A DNA stretch of 64,000 bases from NCBI GenBank assembly GCA_004431415.1, contig QPMI01000054.1, forward strand, positions 372,001 through 436,000, written 5' to 3'. The first letter of the stretch is position 1, and each line of letters begins with the position of its first letter. This document shows, one piece after another, positions 1-9,526 of this stretch. The position numbers and the translations under genes are program-made. Under the pieces are notes generated by a model. The model saw nothing but the letters and a program-made list of their open reading frames with translations. It searched no databases and was not told where the DNA came from. This DNA comes from Cyanophora paradoxa (lineage: Eukaryota; Glaucocystophyceae; Cyanophorales; Cyanophoraceae).

Positions 1-1398
1 GACAGCGGCGCGTCCCCCGGGCGCCCCCGGATGCACTCCGCCACAGCCTCCGCCTGCGCGCTGCGCTCCGGCGGCTCAGAGAGGCCCGGGGCGCGGCGGG
101 AGGCGCGGCCGGGCGGGGGGGCGGGCGGGCGCGCCTGGCGTTCTTCAGGGACCCGGAGAGGTCGAGTGACTGGAGACGGGTCTTGGCGGCGGCCTGGAGG
201 AGGGCGCGGGCGACGGGCTCCTCGTCCCCGCCGAGCGTGCAGTCGACGAGGGCGAGGGAGCGCAGCGCGCAGCCGTCCGCCGTGAGGCGCGAGACGAGGC
301 CGCGCTCGCCCAGCACCGCCGCCTGCCGCACCGCGATGTGGCTCACCGTGAACGAGCTCAGAGTCATGCTCGTGCCCGCGATCGCCAGCAGCGCCTGCGC
401 TGGCGTCGGGCGCTGTGCGGCGCGGCCGGCGCGCGGGCGGGGCGCACGCTGAGGTCGTCGCGGGGCCCGAGGGGCTTGAGGAAGGGCCCCGTGAATTTGA
501 TCTTCGCGAGGGCCGGGTGCGTGGAGCAGGCGGCGACGAAGGAGGAGATGACGGGCGAGTCCTTCAGCGTGAACGCGGGGCTCGAGCCCTCCGTGAGGGA
601 CAGCGAGCGTAGCCGCGCCGAAGCCGCCACGAACACGCTCAGCACGTCCATCGCCGCCTCGCCCAGCTCGCAGAAGCTGCGCGCAGCGACGGCGGGGCGT
701 CAGCTGCAGAGCGCTGCAGCGGCGTATGCGGCGCCGGCGCGGCGCATGCGGACCCGGCGAGCGTGAACTCCTTCAGGCGCGGCAGCTGCAGCGCGCAGAT
801 CTTGCTCACAATCGCATTCCTGTACGTGTTCTTCTTTCGCTCTGCGCGGGCGCCGTCAGCTCCGGGCGCGTCGGACGGAGACGGACGAGTTGACCGTCGC
901 CGCGCCAGGAGAGGCGGATGGAAAGAGTGCGCAGGCAATCCGCATAGCGTCCGACCCATTCTGCTATGCGATTGATCTGCGCAAGAGTCGTGTGAGTGCT
1001 CCGAGTCCCGTTGGCGAAGTGGGGTGGGACGGCAGTGTACATTGTGCAGATCATTCCCAACGACGAGGTTCAGCTTGACGTGTTTGAGCGACCGCTGCTT
1101 GTCGGCCAAGGCGTCCAGCAGAGCGATCAGTTCACCGGACAAGGGCACCTGCGGGTCGCCGTCAGGGCGCAGCGGAGAATTCGCCACGCCGTTCAGGATG
1201 CATGTAATCATCAATAGCTTCACGCACCGCGCACTGGAGCTCGAAGCGAAGAAGTGCCGCGTTGGAAGGAATGCGCTCCCGGAGCGCCAGCAGGTCCTCA
1301 CTCTTGCCGGCGAAGAGCTCGCTGATCTTGCCGGAGGGGAGCGGCGGATTGCACACGCACAGCGCCTCCTCGCCAGCCGTCGCCAGGAAAGCGCTCAT
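1..1398 (-). CDS. Leucine-rich-repeat (RNI-like) protein, 3' end outside window
   Basis: Minus-strand multi-exon gene. The first exon starts at the ATG at 1398 (MSAFLATAGEEALCV...), and a GT-AG intron of about 35 bases near 1150-1190 leads into an exon reading VPLSGELIALLDALADKQRS. Further exons carry LRR-type strands such as LRSLSLTEGSS, LRSLALVDCTL and LQSLDLSGSL, spaced like ribonuclease-inhibitor-type repeats (about 650 down to 150). No catalytic domain is visible. LRR proteins of this kind usually bind other proteins; the partner cannot be inferred. The gene runs off the left edge, so its C-terminus is missing. It is divergent from the NPC1-like gene, with about 160 bases between starts. 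Exon borders are approximate. Confidence 0.55.
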
Positions 1399-1556
1399 TT
1401 CAAACGGGGGGCCCGTCGGAGAAATGCTATATCGTCCTTGCTAGAGGCCGCGCAGCCGCCGTCCTTGCTACAGGCCGCGCAGGCGCCGGGGGTTCATTCC
1501 AAGGTTTTAAAGTGGGGTACAATTACAGGTGGTAGCGTAGTGTACCCAGCAAAAGA

Positions 1557-3252
1557 ATGCGGTGGCTTGCGCTTCTGGCCATCCTGGCGCTCGCAGCGGC
1601 TGCAGATGATGCGGAAGACACGTGTGCATTCATGGCCGACGCGCCGTACTCTGGCCCGCCGCTTCTGGTTCGCCTCTCCCCGCCCGGGCCTCGTACGTGG
1701 CATGTCTAGGGCGGCACTTTGTCGTTCTAGCGCGGTGCGGTCGGCGTGGTCGACGCGGTCGGCCGCGTGACCGCATTATGGCTTGACGCGGCCGCTCGCG
1801 GCGCAGCCCGACCCTCCCATATCAGACTGCGCGGCGTTCAGCGACACGGCTCAGCGCACTTGCTGCAACCTTAACCAGGCGAGCAGCGATTTCATACGCC
1901 TGCTGCAACCTCGACCACGAACGCGCACCGCCTGACCGGGGGGCGCGCGGGCGCCATACGTATACGCAGACGGAGGCGATAATTGAAAACTTTTCAGACA
2001 GAGTGGAACCCCTGATGGGCGCCTGCCCGATCTGCGTGGAGAACCTGCGTAAGCTCTGGTGCGCGGCGAGCGCTTTGTTGGCAGCGCCTCGCCCTCGGCG
2101 CAGCTTGACGAGGCGAGCGCAGGTGCGGCTATACGTGCTCGCACAACCAGGTAGCCTGATGTCCTCTGGCGCCGGTCGCGGGATCCGGCGCCACGTGACG
2201 CGGTCGCGGCCGCCGCGTCAGAGCGCCTTCGTCAACGTGACCTCCGCGCCCGACGGCCCCCTCGCGACAACGTTCTACGTACGCCGCCGACTCGGCCCTG
2301 CGTCCCGCCCCGCCGATCGGGCCACCGCAGGTCTGCGAAGAGTTCGCCACCGCCCTCTATACCAGCTGTGCCGGTACCCCTGGCCCCTCCCACCCCCAGT
2401 CGCCGGTCGTACCCCTCCGTTGATGCGCTGCAGATGTATCGTTTGGTGGCGGGGCTACCGTGAAGGAGCTATGGGATACCCCCCTCAAGTTCCTGCAAAT
2501 GCAGGGCAGCGAGCAGAGCATGTGTGCCCTACCCTTCGCCATCCCCCGCTTCCAATCTGATCGCACTACTCGGCAGCACTCCTATCCTCGTACCCTCCTC
2601 CGCGTCCGTGGAACAGACATGCTTCGCGGCCGAGATCCGCCCCTGCCAGGTCCGGATCCGATCCGCTACCCGGGCCAAATCCCGTACCCTGGGTCCGTGA
2701 TCTCCCTTCCGTCAACGCGGTACCCCGCGGTTGCAGTGCGGGTGCGACTGCAACTCGTGCGCCGCGAAGTGTGAGGGCGTGCCCTGCCCGGGCTCGACGC
2801 CGGCGGGGGGCGGCGGCGCCGGCGACGAGCCGTCCGTCGGAGAGTGGCTGCAGGTGCGGGCCGCCGCCTCCGCGCGCCGCCGGTCGCCCGGGGCCCCGCG
2901 GGCGGCCCCCGCTGCATAGGTACCCGCGGCCGCCCACGATGATCTCTCGCAGGAGCACTGGCTAGCCTGCTCCATCGCGGCCGGCGCCTTTGTCGCAGTC
3001 CTTGTGACCGTCGCGGCGGCCAGCTACGCCCGCAGGTGCGCCCCCGTCCCTGGCCGGCGCATCGATTCCGCCGGCGCTCTAGATCTGGATCTACGGCTTG
3101 CTTTCTACTTCCTCGCCCACCCGCTCCATCTCGGCTTGCGGGTTCCTCCGCTCACCCCGGCCCCCAGGAGAAGGGCGGAGTCCCCCGAGAGGACCCCGCT
3201 GCTCTCGGCCGCGGCCGGTGCAAGTGGCCCCGTACCCCCCGTGCGGGCCTGA
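1557..3252 (+). CDS. Single-pass NPC1 N-terminal-domain protein
   Basis: Exon 1 starts at 1557 with a clear signal peptide (MRWLALLAILALAAAADDAE). Later exons carry Cys-rich pieces of the NPC1 luminal N-domain: a CCNLNQ block near 1855, GACPICVENLRKLWC near 2017-2070, a QSAFVNVTSAP block near 2220, VCEEFATALYTSCAG at 2331-2375, and CGCDCNSCAAKCEG near 2733. NPC1's N-domain binds sterol in the lysosome lumen. Exon 2953-3035 encodes one membrane helix (about WLACSIAAGAFVAVLVTVAA). Splicing to 3168 then gives a short basic tail containing ERTPLL, an acidic-dileucine sorting motif, and a stop at 3250-3252. The sterol-sensing and other 12 helices of full NPC1 are absent. I infer a lysosome-targeted, membrane-anchored sterol-binding protein. 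Several internal exon borders are approximate. Confidence 0.65.
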
Positions 3253-3950
3253 TGTCTAGCGACCCACGACCATGGCCTCCCCTCCGAATTCAATTAATAT
3301 TTCGCACTTCTACGCTTGTTGCCAGCGCTCGCGTGCAGGGCACTGCAGGCTCGGTCCGCAGGCTCGATCTGCTCAGCCAGGCTAGCGCTGGTTATATATT
3401 AATTAGGCGACACCTTCGGGGATCGCAGCTTCATGCAATCCCGAGTCCTGGCATGCGCAGGCCCGGCCATGGCCATGCATATGCATATGAATTGCGCATG
3501 CGCCGCGCGGCCGGGCCCAAGCTTGACTCAGTGAAGCGGCCACGGCCGGGCCCAATTGCAAGCTTGAAGCGGCCACGGCCCCCTCTAGACTAGTACTCTG
3601 CATTAAATTCAGATATAAAATATTCCAGCTGCAGCTGCGCGCATATGCATGCAATTGCAAGCGGAGAAGTATAATTATAATTAAGCTTCAGGCACGTGCA
3701 TGCACGATTAGTTTTGAAGAAATATATCCGTGCGCATTCAACCATTCCGCGGCCACCACTGGCCGCGGATCTCATGCAGGCTATGGCATATGCCTGCTGG
3801 CCATGCAGCCCGCGGCGCCGGCCTGGCCGGCGTGCCTAGCAAGCCCAGCCATATTCCCGTCGCGGCGGCGCCCGATCGCGACGACCCCAAGTTAATTATA
3901 AGCCACGCGTACGTATATACGTCGACGCCCCGACATAACCATTGCAATTG
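3253..3950. other. Intergenic, palindrome-rich
   Basis: No gene seen. Contains runs of overlapping palindromic hexamers such as CATATGCATATG near 3476 and a short AGCTTGA...GCGGCCACGGCC direct repeat at about 3521-3580. The PLV inserted at its right end. Confidence 0.5.
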
Positions 3951-3956
3951 CATGCG
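3951..3956. repeat. Left target-site duplication CATGCG of the PLV
   Basis: CATGCG directly precedes the left TIR, and the same six bases follow the right TIR at 15032-15037. Six-base duplications are typical of Polinton/Maverick integration. Confidence 0.85.
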
Positions 3957-4384
3957 AAAAAATGAGAGAGGACCTGATTCTGTGGCCCACCCCTCTTCAC
4001 CACCCTCACCTCTCCGAACCCACCCCAACCCACCCAATCCAGCGTCTTCCCAGCCATCACTCTCGCCAACCCTTCCGCTACGTCTACCGCCCTTCTCTCC
4101 CTCTGGTCTACCTCCCCTTCCATCCAGCAACCACTAGGTACTATCTAACGTCTACTCCAATCGATCTTGCAAAAGATATAGCAGTGATTTGAGACGGGCC
4201 CCCAACGCGACGGTCTGCAGAGATAGCTTAATCAGCAGCTAGGCGTTAATACTGTGTTCTTCCTATCTAAATAGCGGAGAGGTTTCCAGGTTCTAGCTAG
4301 ACGATAAAACTATATAATCGAAGCTGATTGCATATGCGAGTTTAGGTTCTAGTTAGTCAATAATACTGTGTGGATGATAGCGCC
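3957..4384 (+). repeat. Left terminal inverted repeat of the PLV
   Basis: 428 bases matching the reverse complement of 14604-15031. By eye they are nearly identical; one C/G difference was noticed near 4140. The inner edge is ...GGATGATAGCGCC. The outer part is pyrimidine-rich (CCCACCC-type), the inner part AT-rich. Confidence 0.92.
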
Positions 4385-4788
4385 AGTAGCAATGTTGAAG
4401 ATTTGGACAGGAAGTCCTAAAAAACGAAAAGATCGAGAGATGTTGAAGATTTGGACAGAAAGTATAGTAATGTAGACGAGCTTCTATGCGCTGGCATAAA
4501 AGTATAGTAATGTAGACGAGCTTCTATGCGCTGGCATAAAAGTATAGTAATGTAGACGAGCTTCTATGCGCTGGCATAAAAGTATAGTAATGTAGACGAG
4601 CTTCTATGCGCTGGCATAAAAGTGATAGTGCGCTGATAGTGCGCTGATAGTGCGCTGATAGTGCGCTGATAGCTAGCCGGAGACAAGCCGGAGACAAGCC
4701 CGAGACAAGCCCTGTGCCAAGCCGGATCCCGGAGACCAAGCCCGAGCCAAGCCGTCAAGCCAATCGTTACAGGCATCGTTACAGGCAT
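4385..4788. repeat. Tandem-repeat block inside the left TIR
   Basis: A 20-base direct repeat (ATGTTGAAGATTTGGACAG) occurs near 4391 and 4440. Four exact 40-base units follow at 4461-4500, 4501-4540, 4541-4580 and 4581-4620. Then come about four 11-base units (ATAGTGCGCTG) at 4626-4669 and degenerate AGACAAGCCGG units to about 4720. No gene is seen here. The block could be a regulatory or replication-associated array; that is inference. Confidence 0.8.
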
Positions 4789-5445
4789 TCACTCCCAGCG
4801 ATGCCGGAGCCCTAGCTTAGTGAAGCCGCTCAGCATTGGCTTGTACTCGATCGCCGGCCCGACAGGATCAGCACTGCTAGAGGCGATGCGCAGGATCGAT
4901 GCGTTAGCTACAGGCAGCTCGCTAGCATTCTCATCGACCTCGGGGATCGCAACAATCGTCTTAGCAGGAACAGCAGATGCAGGAGGGGCAACCTTCTTAT
5001 CGACCTTTGTCTTCGTGATCGGTTCATTTAAAATCTTGTTCTCCATCTTAGTCTCAGCCGCGATGCCAGCTATAAGATCACTAGCTCGCTTCTTTGAAAC
5101 TGTTTTAAGACCGGTCACAGTTTTAATGAAATACCTGCTACGATTAGCCGTCTCTGAGATGTACAGCGGCCCATCGTCGGTATCCCTTAGCTTGCTAGTC
5201 TTGGTCTTCTTAGTCCGAGAATTCGGGATCTTATCAAGAATAGCGTTCTCATCGGCGGTAAGAGCATAGTCGTTGGATGCACCCTCACCGCCACCAGCGC
5301 GACGGGCTAGCGGGTAAGCATCAGTATCACCACTCAAGAACTCGATGTGATTCTTCTTAGTAGGGCTGGAAGTGCGCAGCCAAGACTGCATGTCTGTCGA
5401 CTTCTTTCGCGGAGTGCGCAGCCGAGACTGCTTGTCTGTCGACAT
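4789..5445 (-). CDS. Unknown PLV protein, 218 aa
   Basis: Unrecognised. A basic, Ser/Thr/Lys-rich protein whose N-terminus repeats an SRLRTPRKKSTD / SWLRTSSPTKK pattern, followed by a region with several Lys-Thr-Lys clusters and an Ala/Pro-rich C-terminal half. No membrane helix, signal peptide or catalytic motif is visible. The start is supported by the context AAAAG-ATG, which is shared with the minor capsid and integrase starts. It lies next to the capsid genes and on the same strand as the minor capsid gene, so a virion or DNA-binding role is possible. This is guesswork from position and charge. Confidence 0.6.
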   Translation of the reverse strand: MSTDKQSRLRTPRKKSTDMQSWLRTSSPTKKNHIEFLSGDTDAYPLARRAGGGEGASNDYALTADENAILDKIPNSRTKKTKTSKLRDTDDGPLYISETANRSRYFIKTVTGLKTVSKKRASDLIAGIAAETKMENKILNEPITKTKVDKKVAPPASAVPAKTIVAIPEVDENASELPVANASILRIASSSADPVGPAIEYKPMLSGFTKLGLRHRWE

Positions 5446-5470
5446 CTTTTAACTAGTAGTGGGAAAAAAC

Positions 5471-6348
5471 TTATGCGAACGATCTGTCGAAGGGGACGTA
5501 CTCGCTGGCTGCATTCTTGATTGCGGATTTAGCAGCAGCAGACGTGTAAGAGACATCCTCGATATCGAACTCTAGCACGAACGAGAACTCCGTGTTTGTG
5601 ACAGCGTCTGTTCCATTATGATAGCGCAGCGATATGTCAAGTTCAGACAGCTCAGCGTTTCGATCGAAGCCTGTGACGGGAACACGATCCTCAGATGTGA
5701 ACTTGATGAGCTCCCGAATTTTGAGTCGATGTGAATCTTTGCGATCGAGCCCGTTGTATAGGGGTTAAGTGTCAAGATCGAGCCTTTGATCTGCTGAATG
5801 TACAGGAACAAATACGTGTGATAAAGTAGATCAACTGGCATATCGCTGAACAGCTCGTACGAATATTGTACGCCATCGATTGTCTCAGGTGTGTCAAGCT
5901 CACTGGAAAGGTCACTGAGAGTCTTCGCAAACCCGAGCAGGTTCGCTAGTTCGGCCGATGTGAAGCTCAAAATAAAGTCCGCTTCACACAGGAACCTAAG
6001 CCGCATTGAGATCTCTTCGAACTGAACGACGAACTTGCGCTGATAAGTAGTTCCACCGTAACTATACTGCTGGGTTTTAAGAAGCGTGCTTAGATAGTTT
6101 GCAAGGGAGGTTGGCGTATAGACTCCGGGCTTGAAAGTGTTGGCACGTGTTTTCTCAACGCCAGAGGGATCAAGGGTGCCGGTGATAATTGCGGCTTGTG
6201 TGGACAGGTTGAACATGTTATGAAACAGTTCTAGCGAATCAACTCGCACCGACTTTACATTAACGAGGGGCCTTGGGAGATTGATCTTGAAATTCGAGGA
6301 CGTGCCTTCGAACCGGTCCCTAGAATCGACATTTACGCGGAGCTTCAT
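5471..6348 (-). CDS. Minor capsid (penton-type) protein of the PLV, one apparent frame break
   Basis: The N-terminus MKLRVNVDSRDRFEG followed by FKINLPRPLVNVKSVRV is the typical start of Polinton/PLV/virophage minor capsid proteins, the jelly-roll protein forming the vertices. The start at 6348 is chosen because GTAAAG-ATG matches the context of other genes here and MKLRVN begins the conserved part. One reading frame fades at about 5745; a -1 change at the AAAA of GACTCAAAATTC continues the protein in a neighbouring frame (...LSELDISLRYHNG...) to a TAA at 5471-5473. Total would be about 290 residues. It is divergent from the major capsid gene with about 45 bases between starts, so the two probably share a promoter. 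Confidence 0.82.
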
Positions 6349-6392
6349 CTTTACAACAATATGCATGAAAATTTTCTGGTCTATAATAGCAA

Positions 6393-7621
6393 ATGGCGCA
6401 AGCAGGAACAACTCTAAAGGAGCTCCTCACTACCAAAGGTTCAAGCGAGCTTTATCTATCCCCGGGTCTCACTGTCGGTGTCAGCCCCAAGTTCAAGCCT
6501 TTCCTTGAAACGATCCGTCCGCGAGGCAACTCGTACGGCTTCGCGCAGACTGCCGCTTTCGACCTTCCGCGCAAGCAACTTCTAAACGGTGTCTCGCTAT
6601 ACTTTAAGGTCAGCGTCGCTGGCGGAGCGGCCGCCTCAGTGCTGCCGAATGGCGCAGGTGCATTTATTGAAAACGTGCGCTTTGTTCATGGATCCTTCAA
6701 GATGGTGATCCAGGAGACTGGCTTACTGTGAACGCGCTCATCGATAATAGCGTTGCATCCGCCCAGGCTTTTGCTAGCAGCTACGGCTTTGGAAAGGACG
6801 CTGCTCTTGAGATTCTCGATGCCAGTCGCGAGTATGTGCTAAAGATCCCCTCCCAGCTCTGGGACAATTCATACTTCCCGCTCCTCGCACTGGCTGACAT
6901 GCCCACCGTCGAGATTGACTTCCGTTCGGCTTCGGTGGTTGGAACTGTCGCTAGTGCTGTTGCAACTCTAACGGATTGTGCCCTGGTTTGCCAGTTCGTG
7001 AATATCCCTAGCGAAGAGGCTGAGTCTATGCTTAAATCTGCAAACGAGAGCGGTGGTATTCGAATTCCTTTCACCGAGATTATTTCAAAGCGCTCGAGGC
7101 AGTTAAAGACTGACGACGCGGGGAATGCAGTCGAAATCTCCCTTGCCAACGTCAGCGGCCTTGTGCACGCGATCCTGATGACAGTGCGTAATGCGAATCA
7201 CCTGGGCACTCGCAATCACAATTCATTTGCTGGCAACGGAAATGCGCTGAAAATCGATTCGTTTGAGATCATGCACAACAACCGAACTCTCGACATCAGC
7301 AATAAGCCAATCTCTGGGTTTGTATCATCGTGCTATCACATTCCAACTCAATACCGCGGTGCAACCACTGGCAATTCAGCTCTTGGCTTCGAGGACGGAA
7401 ATGTCTATGGGATTGTGCTTTCGAAATCTGGCAAAGACTCACTGCATAACGCTGTCCTCGGCTACACAGACTTCTTTAATTCCAGCAGCAGCTACTGCTC
7501 GCTAACTGTGACCGGCTGCACAAACGCAGCGCCAGCAGTTGTTGACTTCCACGTCCTGCGCCACAATGTTCTCGTAATTAACTCGTATCAAATGTCAACT
7601 CTAAAGGTAAGTAACTTCTAG
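6393..7621 (+). CDS. Major capsid protein of the PLV, one apparent frame break
   Basis: Starts at 6393 (MAQAGTTLKELLTTKG). The sequence contains PRGNSYGFAQTAAFDLPRKQLL, a pattern typical of PLV/Polinton major capsid proteins, which fold as a double jelly roll and build the icosahedral shell. The first frame stops at 6731, but the protein continues one frame over from about 6725 (...TVNALIDNSVASAQ...) to a TAG at 7619-7621. A single missing T in GGCTTACTG would explain this. Combined length is about 410 residues, at the short end for the family. The ATPase gene follows with no gap (TAG-ATG). Assignment rests on sequence style and gene order rather than an alignment. Confidence 0.78.
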
Positions 7622-8325
7622 ATGGATATCAAACTGTTTGATCCTACAGAAATAAAACTGCCTAAACGGTTCTTGTTTGTCGGTCCAACAAACTCGGGCA
7701 AGAGCACCTACGTAAAACACGTGCTAAATGCTGTAGCGCCACAGTTAGACGATATTTACGTCTTCAGTACGACCGCATTTACTGGCAATGGAATGATACA
7801 ACACGACCAAGTAATATCCAGGAAGAATGGGATCCAGTTTTGGTTGAAGCGCTGCTAGAACGACAAAAAGAAAGAAGACGCAAAAATGATGATCGCAAGA
7901 TTGCAATTGTTTTAGACGATTTACTTGACAATGACCTAGTAAATGTCCACAGTGACAGACTCATGCAAAAGCTATTTACTTCTGGCCGTCATTACAACAC
8001 CACCCTTTTCATAACGACTCAACGTCTTTGTGGCATCAGTCCGACGATTCGGCGGAACTGTGAGTACGTTTGCTTTTCGTCGATTTTGAGCAATGTTAAA
8101 GAGTTCAACACTTGCTTCGACGAATATAATGCCGGAGCGAGTCGAGCAAATCTAATGCGTCTTTTCGTTGAATGGGGTCATTCGTTTCAGGTTTTGATAT
8201 ATGAAGGCGTGAGCGCGGACCGCGTTTATGCTGTTGACAAAGCCTCTGGAACGACTTCGGCTCTATTGCGCTTTGTGCGCGTAAAAAAGCAGCGCGATCG
8301 AAAGTCGGTAGCCAGGACTGTTTGA
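7622..8325 (+). CDS. DNA-packaging ATPase (A32/FtsK-HerA-like), one apparent frame break
   Basis: The Walker A motif GPTNSGKST lies about 20 residues from the start, and a Walker B-like stretch IAIVLDDLL lies near 7900, followed by TLFITTQR, a likely sensor region. This is the small packaging ATPase found next to the capsid genes in Polintons, PLVs, virophages and large DNA viruses; it drives genome entry into the capsid. The first frame stops at 7858. The second frame runs through NIQEEWDPVLVEALLERQ from about 7810, so the break lies near 7800-7815 and is -1. The joined protein is about 235 residues. The gene abuts the major capsid gene and is probably co-transcribed. About 190 bases to the next gene hold nothing recognised. 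Confidence 0.87.
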
Positions 8326-8519
8326 GCAACCAACTTGTATATTCTGGACGTGATGTCGCGATCCACAGGTAGGAGGCTCCTTTAAAAATACCAAAGCTGA
8401 TGCAGTGACTTGGGGTGAGTTGACTCCTGCCTGGCCAACAGTCTTCTAGATTTAACTCTTCCTCTGCCGTTTCGAGTTCGAGTTCCATTAAAAAGATAAA
8501 GGGGTGTTATTCCCTTCAT

Positions 8520-9050
8520 TCAAACCTGTGGGAAGTTCAGCCGCAGAAACGGCTTGTCCTCTTCGCTGGTATGTTCTATAACGTAAGCATCACGAGCTTG
8601 AGCTGCTGCTTCGGCGGTTGCAAAGTAGCCGATGTTCTTTAGACGGCCATTGATCCTGTAATTTGCTTTCCATTTACAAAGTCGCTCATAGAAGCTGACG
8701 CCAATGAATCCTGATGTGTTTGTGAGCCGACGGTTTTGGTTCAACATCTGCTGACGCTTTGTCGCCAAACGTAGATTCTCGCGACGATTATCGAGTTTGT
8801 TATTATTAATGTGATCTACAGTAAGGTCATTCTCAAGTCTCCCAACAATGAACGTATGCAAATACATATTCTTTCCATTGATCTTGCTCGAGGTATAACC
8901 ATTGTTCAAACACCATCGTTTCTCCAGCACTCGATCAGCATCATCCTGTGATACAAAAGCGTAGGCGACGATTACTTTGCGCCGATTGCGAATACCGCCT
9001 AACGGAATCAAAGCAGCTCCCTCTGGAACATCTGGAACGATGACCTCCAT
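8520..9050 (-). CDS. HNH endonuclease with AP2 DNA-binding domain
   Basis: 176 residues. The HNH core is VDHINNNKLDNRRENLRLAT (residues about 78-97), preceded by a strand with LHTFIVGR. An AP2-type domain follows (TSGFIGVSFYERLCKWKANY, then GYFATAEAAAQARD). This order is that of phage and algal-virus homing endonucleases of the HNH-AP2 type. It nicks or cuts DNA and usually spreads as a free-standing mobile gene. The frame is uninterrupted. It sits between the ATPase and AT-hook genes and is divergent from the latter; a shared promoter motif lies 57 bases upstream of its ATG. Confidence 0.9.
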   Translation of the reverse strand: MEVIVPDVPEGAALIPLGGIRNRRKVIVAYAFVSQDDADRVLEKRWCLNNGYTSSKINGKNMYLHTFIVGRLENDLTVDHINNNKLDNRRENLRLATKRQQMLNQNRRLTNTSGFIGVSFYERLCKWKANYRINGRLKNIGYFATAEAAAQARDAYVIEHTSEEDKPFLRLNFPQV

Positions 9051-9106
9051 CTGCGCAGCGAGCTGCTTGTCTGCGACTTTTTCGTTACATTTACAGTTTG
9101 CATTAT

Positions 9107-9142
9107 CTTTAAGACTTAAAAGTCGCGCTAATTTGTCTTAAA
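9107..9142. promoter_or_regulatory. Divergent promoter motifs (GTCTTAAA) between HNH and AT-hook genes
   Basis: AAGTCTTAAAG reads on the minus strand at 9107-9117 toward the HNH gene. TTTGTCTTAAAAG reads on the plus strand at 9132-9144 toward the AT-hook gene, about 40 bases before its ATG. The same octamer occurs upstream of PolB (14546-14554). Confidence 0.5.
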
Positions 9143-9150
9143 AGGATTTA

Positions 9151-9172
9151 TGTCTCTTATTATTGAGAGACA
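9151..9172. repeat. Inverted repeat TGTCTCT/AGAGACA before the AT-hook gene
   Basis: Seven-base arms with an 8-base spacer, ending 9 bases before the ATG at 9182. It could be an operator or a 5'-leader hairpin. Confidence 0.45.
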
Positions 9173-9181
9173 AACCGAACA

Positions 9182-9526
9182 ATGACTTCTGCAATTACTG
9201 CGGATTGCGTTGCGGTTAAACGTGGCCGTGGGCGACCCCCTAAGGTTCGTCTTTTAACAATGGAGCCTTATCAGCCGAAGAAGAAGGGGCCTAAACCGAT
9301 GGAGGTCACCCCGGAGATTTTAGCAGAGCGACGCAGAAAGAATGCTGAACGCAATCGCAAACTGCGCCACACGAACGAAACATACCGTTTGAAACAGCTT
9401 GCCATCACAGCGAAGTATCGAGCTGAGAATCCTGATAGGATCCGGGAGTACCACAGGAATGCTATTGCGCGTAGATGCCTCGCGAAGAGCGGAGCTTCTG
9501 TAGAGCTCGAGGTGATGCAGCTTTAG
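9182..9526 (+). CDS. Small AT-hook basic DNA-binding protein
   Basis: 114 residues. The AT-hook core GRGRPPK is at residues 15-21, followed by a second basic patch (QPKKKGPKPME) and a long charged helix (ERRRKNAERNRKLRH...). AT-hooks bind the minor groove of AT-rich DNA. A regulatory or chromatin-like role for the virus is inferred. It is convergent with the integrase gene, the two 3' ends overlapping by about 65 bases. The frame is intact. Confidence 0.75.
   Translation: MTSAITADCVAVKRGRGRPPKVRLLTMEPYQPKKKGPKPMEVTPEILAERRRKNAERNRKLRHTNETYRLKQLAITAKYRAENPDRIREYHRNAIARRCLAKSGASVELEVMQL

Noticed and set aside
4789-5445. PLV maturation protease
   Set aside because: No His/Asp-Gln-Cys pattern of the adenain/Ulp1 type is visible; the protein is basic and low in cysteine.
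8105-8488. Minus-strand gene overlapping the ATPase 3' end
   Set aside because: Most of it lies antisense to conserved ATPase sequence, and the remaining N-terminal part shows no motif.
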